A stretch of 11,590 bases of DNA from a bacterium (GTDB lineage: Bacteria > Blakebacterota > Blakebacteria > Blakebacterales > Blakebacteraceae). The notes under the pieces are model-generated. The model made no database searches. It was not told where the DNA came from and saw only the letters and a program-made list of their open reading frames with translations. How positions within the stretch are numbered: position 1 is the stretch's first letter; the number at the start of each line of letters is the position of its first letter. The stretch covers positions 1 through 11,590 of the forward strand of contig JALGWK010000052.1 of the NCBI GenBank assembly GCA_025774205.1, given 5' to 3'. Shown here piece by piece: positions 1 through 6,556 of this stretch. The translations under genes were made by a program, and so were the position numbers.

Positions 1-263
1 ACGAACTTGGTGTCGGGGCTGACGGTGACCACGTCGCAGCCCATCTTGTCGAACCGCGGCTGCTGCTCTGCCAGAGCAGCGAACTCGGTTGCTCAGACGA
101 AGGTGAAATCGGCACGGTAGAAGAAGAGGATCGTCCAGCGCCCGTTCTTCTTCTGCTCCGCCATCGAGAAGGTCCCGAAGTCCTTCTTCGTCGGCTCAAA
201 GGTGTCGATCTCGAAATCGGGTACGGACTGGCCCAGCCGCAGCCCGGTCGGGGTGTCGCTCAT
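1..263 (-). CDS. Selenocysteine-containing peroxiredoxin (AhpC/TSA family), 3' part outside window
   Basis: Thiol (here selenol) peroxidase that would reduce H2O2 or organic hydroperoxides in the cytoplasm. Seen: ATG at 263 with AGGAG seven bases upstream (271-275); residues 1-56 read as a peroxiredoxin N-terminus (GQSVPDFEIDTF, then WTILFFYRADFTFV). Codon 57 (95-93) is TGA, exactly where the family has its peroxidatic Cys in PxxxTxxC. The same frame continues as ATEFAALAEQ, then CDVVTVSPDTKF, which matches the usual sequence after that Cys. Residues 1-87 and part of codon 88 are visible; the resolving Cys and catalytic Arg regions lie outside. The Thr three residues before the active site is kept, but the conserved Pro seven residues before it is Arg (residue 50). 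A hairpin follows the TGA. Known: Sec peroxiredoxins (PrxU of Eubacterium acidaminophilum) exist. Inferred: Sec is inserted at 57. The alternative is a point-mutated pseudogene (TGC or TGT to TGA), which the hairpin and the intact downstream frame argue against. Confidence 0.88.
62..95 (-). promoter_or_regulatory. Bacterial SECIS element (UGA plus hairpin) in the peroxiredoxin gene
   Basis: In the mRNA the UGA (95-93) is followed by a 12-nt linker and then a perfect stem: GCUGCUCU (80-73), loop GGC (72-70), AGAGCAGC (69-62). The apical loop begins 20 nt after the UGA and opens with GG. Known for bacterial SECIS elements: a stem-loop lies directly downstream of the UGA inside the coding region, with a small apical loop carrying G in its first two positions, and is bound by SelB. 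Spacing and loop fit. The stem encodes the ordinary peroxiredoxin stretch AALAEQ, so protein and RNA constraints overlap. No folding energy was computed. Confidence 0.82.
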
Positions 264-325
264 CAGTTTTCTCCTCTGTATAGCTGATATTCCCAGGGTT
301 TCATTCTGTATCGTTCGTGGTGCCA

Positions 326-354
326 AATATGCATCGATTACGGCGATACCTCAA
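326..354 (-). promoter_or_regulatory. Possible sigma70-type promoter for the peroxiredoxin gene
   Basis: TTGAGG (354-349) and CATATT (331-326) are separated by 17 bases, each matching four of six positions of the -35 and -10 consensus. It lies in the 103-base gap between the receptor stop and the peroxiredoxin start, and would give a leader of roughly 55 nt. The match is modest and chance is possible. I see no terminator between the receptor and this gene, so read-through is also possible. Confidence 0.3.
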
Positions 355-366
355 CCGTTCTCCTGT

Positions 367-3120
367 TCAGAAGATAATCCGCACTCCGAGATTGATCGTT
401 CGCGGCGTCCCGTAGTACCAGGAGCGGTCGTAGTGATCGCTCCACCCGGTCGCTCCCGGCCGGGGACCGTCGGCTCGACCGGAATCGGCGAACACCGCCC
501 GCACATTCCGGCGGTCGGCGATGTTCCGGATGTCTGCGAAGAGGCTCCAGACTTTACCGAGGATCACGAAGTCGCGATAGATCCTCAGATCGAACTGACT
601 CATCCAGGGCAGACGCCCGGAGTACGTCTCGCCCGGCACCCCGTTTTCGACAGGCGTATACGGCCAGCCGCTGGATGCCTGCCAGGTGAGTCCGGCACTC
701 AGACGTTCGAAGGGTTTGATGCCGAGCACCTCCGGACCGACTCCCCTCGGTACCATCAGGCTCATGATGGCTCGGAGGCGATGCGGCCTGTCCCATCGGG
801 AGACATGCCGCCGGAAATTCGTTTCCTCGATCGTGTACTGTCGATGATACCCTTCCAGCAGATAATCCTGGTTGGTCTCGGTCCGCGTAAACGAATAGCG
901 CACGCGGGCGCTGAAATGGTCACTGTATCGTTTCGAGATTGTGCATTCGAAGCCGCTGGCGCTCAGGAAGCCGCTGTTTACGACGACTGAATAATCGATC
1001 GGGAAGGGATACGAGAGGCGATCCTCCGGCACATGGATACTGCCGGCGAGCAGACTCGTTCGCTTGCCCCACAGGGTGAGCTCGAGAGCCAGGAACTCGG
1101 TCAACATCTGCTTGAAACCGAGTTCATACTGGCTCGATTTAGCGGGATCGAGGGTTGGATTCCCGGCTACTCCCTCCTCGCCAACCAGATACCCGTCATG
1201 CCCGATCCAGAAGGCGCGGTACTCGGGCAGCTGGTGGAAAGATCCATAATTTCCATAAATGACCGCCTGTGGATTGATCGGGTGCGAAACACCGATCCGG
1301 GGAGCTAAGGCCGTTCTGAGGTTATTCCCCCTTTTAATAGGATAGGTTGGACTGAACGGATCACTCCAGAATGGGTGGTACTCTCCGAAGTAGTCAACTC
1401 GTGGTATCGGTATCACTCCGGACCTGTTGTACCAGTAGGGCGTATCAGGGATGAACCAGGCATCGTACCGGATCCCCAGGTTCACGATCACCTGCTCAAA
1501 CTCCAGCTTGTTCTGTATGAAGAGGCCCAGCTCCCACGGACTCTTGCGGAAGTGAGTCCGAAGTTCGTCCTGGTAAGGACGCTGGTGGTCGAGCAGTTCG
1601 AGGGAGAGTTGGTTGTACTCGACACCTGCCTTGACCTGGTGGTGGGTTGAGACCTGGGCGGTGATAGCCCCCTTGATGATGCGGGTGATGTCGTACTGGT
1701 TCTCGTAGTAGCGGTCCGAGCCGGTGAACACCATGTCGTACAGATTGAACGGCGCGTACCGGTGGCTCGGATCATCGACATAGGGACCCGGTTCGAGGGT
1801 GACCATGGTCATGTCATCCCCCGGCTGCCACACCGGCTCCAGACCGGCCGCCAGACGGTCCTGGTTGTTCAGTCGAGAGGCGTGGTACCCGGCGTCATTG
1901 AGCCAGCGTTCCACCCGCATCGTCCGCCGGTAGTCGTGGTAGGCCGCCCTGATCGAGTAGAAGGCGGCCTGGCTCAGCTGATGGGTCCAGACGGCCGAGA
2001 ACCGCTGGTTCTGTACTTCCACGATATCCGTTTCGTTCCGGAAATCGACGAACCCGGTCCCGTTGATGAGATCGGCGTCATCGTTGAGGTCACCACCCGC
2101 GACCGTGAGGCCGAAAGTCCAGGCATCCTGGATCTCCTGCGGGATCCCCCACTGCTGGGTGTACCGGAACCCGGGATCGAAGGGCGCGCGCCGCGATTCG
2201 CTCCTCACCGCCGTGAATGAGAGCTTCTGGCTCGGGGTGAGCTTCCAGGTAGTATTCAGCGTCCCCGACCAGTCATTGTGGAAACCGTACCCGATCCAGC
2301 CCGCCAGCAGATCCCCGCCCCAGATCGGCAGACCATCCGGTCCAGTCTGTTGGTAGAAGTCGGCGGGATCATAGACAACGCCGGGTATCTGCAGGGAATC
2401 TCCGAGGACGGCATCGTAAACGACGTCATCTTTCTCCACCAGGTAGTCTCGGCGGGTTGAAGACATGGCTGACAGGTGGAAGGTGAGCTTGTTCGATCCG
2501 ATGAGCGGGCCACCGAGGAAACCCTCGAACCGGGTGAGATCCCGGAAGTCGTCACGGGGATCACCGGTCAATTCAGAGGAGGCCAGCTCCAGGCTCCCCT
2601 CCAGTTGTCGGCCGCCCTGGCGGGTGATGAGATTGACGACTCCGTCGAGAGCATTGCCGAACTCGGCACTCATACCCCCCTCCATGATGATCATCTCGGC
2701 GGCGCTGGAAGGAGCAACCGACACGGCCATCCCACCAAAGGTCAGGTTGGTCACCTGCATGCCGTCGATCATGAAGGCTGTGCCCGTCGACCGTCCGCCC
2801 CGGAGATGGACATGATCGAAGCCCCTCTTCCCGTCGGCGGTCGGCAGAGCTCCAAGATCGTCTGTCACAACCTCGACATGTGACTGCAGACGCAGGATCT
2901 CGAATACTGTATCAGCCGGTATCTCCGCGTCCATATCCCATACCTGTCGGACCGGGCGAGCAGGCGGTGAAGCGCGGGTCTGATCGATACCTGCCTCTAT
3001 CGAACGGAGGTAGCTGAGCACTCTGGCTGTGGCTTGATAGAGGGAGACACAGCCGCCCGGCGGCAGACCATTCGACCTGGCATTGATCGTGACCGGAGTG
3101 GCAAGCAAATGGTCGAGCAT
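367..3120 (-). CDS. TonB-dependent outer-membrane receptor (plug and barrel), unusual N-terminus
   Basis: Outer-membrane 22-stranded beta-barrel type receptor with an N-terminal plug, expected to import a ligand using TonB/ExbBD energy; the substrate cannot be told from sequence. Seen in the 917-residue frame: plug from about residue 65 to 168, with DTVFEILRLQS, HLRGGRS (105-111), MIDGMQV (117-123) and EFGNALDGVVNLITRQGG (153-170). The barrel runs from about 175 to the end, rich in aromatic residues and alternating strands. It ends in GVRIIF with a terminal Phe, as BAM-assembled barrels do. Odd: residues 1-60 match nothing I recognise, and there is no signal peptide, no carboxypeptidase-like regulatory domain and no clear TonB box. 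ATG 3120 is the only standard start after an in-frame TAA (3174) and has no ribosome site. A good site (3144-3148) instead serves an out-of-frame ATG at 3134. The 5' end may therefore carry a frameshift (see findings). It lies 205 bases after the efflux genes on the same strand, and co-transcription is possible. Confidence 0.88.
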   Translation of the reverse strand: MLDHLLATPVTINARSNGLPPGGCVSLYQATARVLSYLRSIEAGIDQTRASPPARPVRQVWDMDAEIPADTVFEILRLQSHVEVVTDDLGALPTADGKRGFDHVHLRGGRSTGTAFMIDGMQVTNLTFGGMAVSVAPSSAAEMIIMEGGMSAEFGNALDGVVNLITRQGGRQLEGSLELASSELTGDPRDDFRDLTRFEGFLGGPLIGSNKLTFHLSAMSSTRRDYLVEKDDVVYDAVLGDSLQIPGVVYDPADFYQQTGPDGLPIWGGDLLAGWIGYGFHNDWSGTLNTTWKLTPSQKLSFTAVRSESRRAPFDPGFRYTQQWGIPQEIQDAWTFGLTVAGGDLNDDADLINGTGFVDFRNETDIVEVQNQRFSAVWTHQLSQAAFYSIRAAYHDYRRTMRVERWLNDAGYHASRLNNQDRLAAGLEPVWQPGDDMTMVTLEPGPYVDDPSHRYAPFNLYDMVFTGSDRYYENQYDITRIIKGAITAQVSTHHQVKAGVEYNQLSLELLDHQRPYQDELRTHFRKSPWELGLFIQNKLEFEQVIVNLGIRYDAWFIPDTPYWYNRSGVIPIPRVDYFGEYHPFWSDPFSPTYPIKRGNNLRTALAPRIGVSHPINPQAVIYGNYGSFHQLPEYRAFWIGHDGYLVGEEGVAGNPTLDPAKSSQYELGFKQMLTEFLALELTLWGKRTSLLAGSIHVPEDRLSYPFPIDYSVVVNSGFLSASGFECTISKRYSDHFSARVRYSFTRTETNQDYLLEGYHRQYTIEETNFRRHVSRWDRPHRLRAIMSLMVPRGVGPEVLGIKPFERLSAGLTWQASSGWPYTPVENGVPGETYSGRLPWMSQFDLRIYRDFVILGKVWSLFADIRNIADRRNVRAVFADSGRADGPRPGATGWSDHYDRSWYYGTPRTINLGVRIIF

Positions 3121-3128
3121 ACGATCAA

Positions 3129-3148
3129 CATCATGAGAGTCTTCTCCC
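3129..3148 (-). promoter_or_regulatory. Ribosome-binding site serving an out-of-frame ATG ahead of the receptor
   Basis: GGGAG (3148-3144) lies nine bases before ATG at 3134 (a second ATG follows at 3131). That frame encodes a hydrophobic start (MMLIVCSTICLPL) but ends at TAG 2999-2997 after 45 codons. The 917-codon receptor frame is offset by one base. The site suggests that translation really begins here, which bears on where the receptor's signal peptide comes from. Confidence 0.4.
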
Positions 3149-3325
3149 GGGATGGATCGGTTCTGCCCCTCTTACATCAGGGTATCACATGGTGAGGACG
3201 CATTTCCAGCGGTTCGTGTTCACCAGGCCCATGAATCACTCGCGAGGCGAAGCATACCAGCCGGCGTCTCAATGGTGCCGAAGCGGTATCCTCGATATCA
3301 CTCCTCTCCTATATCAATCCGACCC
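3149..3325. other. Spacer between second RND permease and receptor
   Basis: Non-coding stretch. On the minus strand it starts with a purine-rich GGAGAGGAG just after the permease stop, but no usable start codon follows at a proper distance. Only very short reading frames occur. I see no hairpin plus U-run, so no intrinsic terminator separates the pump genes from the receptor, and no convincing promoter. Confidence 0.5.
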
Positions 3326-6300
3326 TTATATCTCCTGCTCGACCGGGGGCGCGGATCCTTCCTTCATGAACAGAGCCAGACCGCCGACCCAGCGACGGGA
3401 ACGGTTCTGGATCCCGTCAACCAATTCATAGACGATCGGGATGATCGTCAGGGTGAAGAAGGTCGCGACCGGCAGGGCGATGCAGATCGTGAAGGCCAGC
3501 GTGTACCACATGTCCTGCCCCTCACGGGCGCCTATGAGGAGCGGCATCAGACCGATCACGGTGGTGAAGGTGGTCATGATGATCGGGCGAGCCCGTTCGC
3601 GGGCAGCCCGGATCACCGCCTCGCGGCGTGACAGGAAGGTCCGCAGGTGGTTGATATGGTCGACGAGAATGATCGAGTTGTTGACCACGATCCCCCCCAT
3701 CAGGATCACGCCGACATAGGCCGACTGATCGAAGCCCTTGTCGAAGAACCAATAGCCGAGGAATACCCCCATCAGCGCCAGCGGCACGGTCAGGATGATC
3801 GTGAAGGGGTGGAAGTACGATTCATAGAGCGATGAGGTCAGGATGTAGACCAGCAGGACCGCGAAGGCCAGCACCAGTTCGAGCTGCTTGCGATCCTCCG
3901 CGCTCTGCCAGATCCGCTCACTCTCATCGAATTCGTAACCGTTGGGCAGGATCATGGTGTCTATGACTTCTTCCCGCACCCGCTCCCCCATCCGGTAGGG
4001 TCCGCGGAACTCGTACGCCACGGTCCGGGTGTACTGCTGGTCCTTCCGCTCGATCCGGTCCATGACCTTCTCGACCGAGATCGTGCTGACGTCCCTCATT
4101 CGCACCCGGTTCCCGGAGTAGGTGGAGACCATGGCGTTCTCCAGCTCAATGACATCCCGCTGGTCGAAACCCTCGACCTTTACCAGGAAGTCGATATCCT
4201 CCCCGCCGTAGGTAACTGTTCCACGGGAAGAACTCGTGACGTACTGGGAAACGAAACTCACCATCTGCTGAGACGTGAGGCCATATTCCGCGAGAGCGTC
4301 ACGATCGAAGCGGATCACGATCTGCTTCTCCCGTCCGCCGCTGTAGCCGCCATAGTTGGTATCGATGTCCCGGATTCGGGGATTGCGAAGGAGCCGGTCA
4401 CCCAGTTCCTCGGCCAGTTCCTTGACCTTGAGATAGTTGTATCCAAGCATGGTGATCCGGGAACTGTAGCTTGTGCCGCCGAATCCGCCGGTCGCGAAGT
4501 AGTCGCCGAAACCGGAGATGCTGATCCGTACCCCCCCCATCAGGCTGGCGAACACCGAGAGCTGATCCTTGAGCAGGTAGGGGAAGCCCTGCCGCTCGAC
4601 CTCCTCGGGGAAACTGATTCGGATGTTGGAGGACTGCGCGCTGATATTGGTGACGAAGTCCTCCAGCTGTCCCGCTTCGTAGAGCGGGATAAGTTTCGAT
4701 TCGAACTGGTTGACCAGTGTCTCCATCACATCGAGGTCCGATCCGGTCGGAGCGCCGATCGATACACTCAGGTACTCCGTCCGGTCGCCCCCGAAACTCC
4801 AGACCCTTCCCTTGGTGACGTACCGGTCGAAAAAGTGGACCGAGACGGCGAAGGCGAGCACGACCGTGATGAGTACCAGTACGCGATGCTTGAGCATTGA
4901 CCGCAGGACGCGCTGGTAGAGATTGTCACCCAGTTTCAGAGTGTGCTCGGCGCTTCCGGTTCCGACTGATCCGACTTCTTCCGCCTCCTTCTCCAGCTCC
5001 CCCTGCGCCCATGGATCCTCGTCGGATTTATTGGTGTCCCCACCCTTCCCGTGACCGCTGATCGATCCGAGCGCACGCGCGGCCAGGCTCGGGATCAGGG
5101 TGAACGAGACCAGCAGCGAACAGGCGAGACTCACCACCACCGCCATGGCGAAGGGGACATACATAACGCGCAGTTCGCCCTGCAGATAGAGGAAGGGCAA
5201 AAAGACAATGATGGTGGTGGCGGTGCCGGCCAGGATCGGCAGCATCATCTGGGCGGTCCCGAGGCTGGAGGCCATGAGCCTGCCGCTCCCCCGCTCCCGG
5301 TGCCGGTGGATGTTGTCGAGCACCACGATCGAGTTGTCGACCATCATGCCGAGCCCCAATGCCAGCCCGGCCAGGGTCATCATGTTCAGTGAAGCGCCGG
5401 TGAAATAGAAGATGGAGATTGTGAGCAGGACACTGGTGGCGATGCTCGACAGGATGATGATCGGATTGGCGATTCCGCGCAGGAAGACCAGGAGCACCGC
5501 GAAGATGAGGAAGACGATGATGATGCTCCTGAACTCGAGTCCTTCGAGTTCGTTCCGGATCGTCTCGCTCTTGTCCTGTTCCTCGATCAGCTCCGTCCCG
5601 GGGGGGAGTGACTCCCGGATCTCCTCGATCATCAGCTTGGTACGATCGGCGACATCGATGATGTTGCTGCCCGAAACGGCGTTGACAGTGAGCGAGACCC
5701 GGGAGCGCCCGTTCAGGCGCTGGTAACCCCGCGGTTTCGCGTACCCGTCCACGATCATCGCGATCTCGCCGAGCCGGATGTAACGGTCCCCTCGCCGGGC
5801 GACGATGACCTCCCGCAGGGAGTTGATCTCGTCGAAATCGTCCCTGACCACGAGGTTGAATTGATCGGTCCCCTCGTGCACCGTGCCGACCGTCGTTACG
5901 ATGTTCTGGATCTGTCGGAGCTGACTGGATACCTGCTGCCGGTTGAGTCCGAGAGATTCGACCTTGTTCTCGTCCAGCACCACCCGCATCTGGCGCATTT
6001 CGCCCCCCTGCACCATCACGTCAGCGATTCCCGAGACGGTCATCAACGGTCTCTGGATAAGTTCCTCACCCAGCCGCTGAAGCTCGTTGACGTTGAACAC
6101 TCCGGTCAAGGTGTAGCGGAGGAGGAAATCGGTCTGACGTTGAACGTCAGGCGGTACATACTGGGAGACGCTGACCCTCACCTGCCGGGGCAGATCTTCC
6201 TGCAGACGGGAGATCTTCTCGTTCAGCTCCAGCCGCGTGAAATCCATGTCGGTATCGGGGGCGAACTCCAGGGAGATCCGGCAGCTGCCCCGGGTAGAGA

Positions 6301-6556
6301 TGCTCGTAACCTCTTCGATGCCGCGCAGGGTACTCGACTCGGCCTCAAGCGGAGCGGTGACGAAGGCCTCAATAGCTTCCGGGCTGGTATCTGGCCAGGA
6401 GGCTGAGATGGTCATCCTCGGGATGTTCAGGGTCGGGTAGGTCTCCAGCGGGATCGAGAGTAGTGAAGCCACGCCGAGAACGATCAGCGCCAGGAAGATC
6501 ATCGAGGTGGTGACGGGCCTTTTCAGGCAGGTATCGGTCAGCGGCGAATGCTTCAC
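3326..6556 (-). CDS. RND efflux permease, AcrB/HAE-type, second of tandem pair
   Basis: Inner-membrane proton-driven exporter subunit of 1076 residues, the usual size for AcrB-like pumps. Seen: TM1 at about 15-35 after an LKRPVTTSM start; first periplasmic porter/docking region about 40-335; TM2-6 about 342-495 with the TM4 motif GLALGLGMMVDNSIVVLDN (397-415); a charged, acidic cytoplasmic linker (500-545); TM7 about 558-575; second periplasmic region; TM8-12 about 892-1045 with GGIVVNNSIILVDHI. In TM4 only Asp407 is kept (AcrB Asp408 position is Asn408), and the AcrB Lys940 position in TM10 is Asn959. Start is GTG at 6556, overlapping the TGA of the preceding permease by four bases; GAGGTGA at 6567-6561 is a good ribosome site. 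The overlap implies coupled translation and fixed stoichiometry with its partner. Substrates unknown. Family assignment is firm; the drug, lipid or metabolite role is open. Confidence 0.95.
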   Translation of the reverse strand: MKHSPLTDTCLKRPVTTSMIFLALIVLGVASLLSIPLETYPTLNIPRMTISASWPDTSPEAIEAFVTAPLEAESSTLRGIEEVTSISTRGSCRISLEFAPDTDMDFTRLELNEKISRLQEDLPRQVRVSVSQYVPPDVQRQTDFLLRYTLTGVFNVNELQRLGEELIQRPLMTVSGIADVMVQGGEMRQMRVVLDENKVESLGLNRQQVSSQLRQIQNIVTTVGTVHEGTDQFNLVVRDDFDEINSLREVIVARRGDRYIRLGEIAMIVDGYAKPRGYQRLNGRSRVSLTVNAVSGSNIIDVADRTKLMIEEIRESLPPGTELIEEQDKSETIRNELEGLEFRSIIIVFLIFAVLLVFLRGIANPIIILSSIATSVLLTISIFYFTGASLNMMTLAGLALGLGMMVDNSIVVLDNIHRHRERGSGRLMASSLGTAQMMLPILAGTATTIIVFLPFLYLQGELRVMYVPFAMAVVVSLACSLLVSFTLIPSLAARALGSISGHGKGGDTNKSDEDPWAQGELEKEAEEVGSVGTGSAEHTLKLGDNLYQRVLRSMLKHRVLVLITVVLAFAVSVHFFDRYVTKGRVWSFGGDRTEYLSVSIGAPTGSDLDVMETLVNQFESKLIPLYEAGQLEDFVTNISAQSSNIRISFPEEVERQGFPYLLKDQLSVFASLMGGVRISISGFGDYFATGGFGGTSYSSRITMLGYNYLKVKELAEELGDRLLRNPRIRDIDTNYGGYSGGREKQIVIRFDRDALAEYGLTSQQMVSFVSQYVTSSSRGTVTYGGEDIDFLVKVEGFDQRDVIELENAMVSTYSGNRVRMRDVSTISVEKVMDRIERKDQQYTRTVAYEFRGPYRMGERVREEVIDTMILPNGYEFDESERIWQSAEDRKQLELVLAFAVLLVYILTSSLYESYFHPFTIILTVPLALMGVFLGYWFFDKGFDQSAYVGVILMGGIVVNNSIILVDHINHLRTFLSRREAVIRAARERARPIIMTTFTTVIGLMPLLIGAREGQDMWYTLAFTICIALPVATFFTLTIIPIVYELVDGIQNRSRRWVGGLALFMKEGSAPPVEQEI

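Noticed and set aside
93-95. UGA read as a plain stop or as a genome-wide reassigned codon
   Set aside because: The frame continues as peroxiredoxin beyond it, while TGA terminates other genes here (6553-6555, 367-369), so neither a simple gene end nor a global code change fits as well as Sec.
264-326. Upstream start for the peroxiredoxin at 326
   Set aside because: The 21 extra residues look non-coding and overlap the candidate promoter; ATG 263 has AGGAG at ideal spacing.
202-990. Plus-strand open frame of 262 codons across the peroxiredoxin and receptor ends
   Set aside because: It runs antisense through two recognisable genes and their spacer, with no family resemblance or ribosome site.
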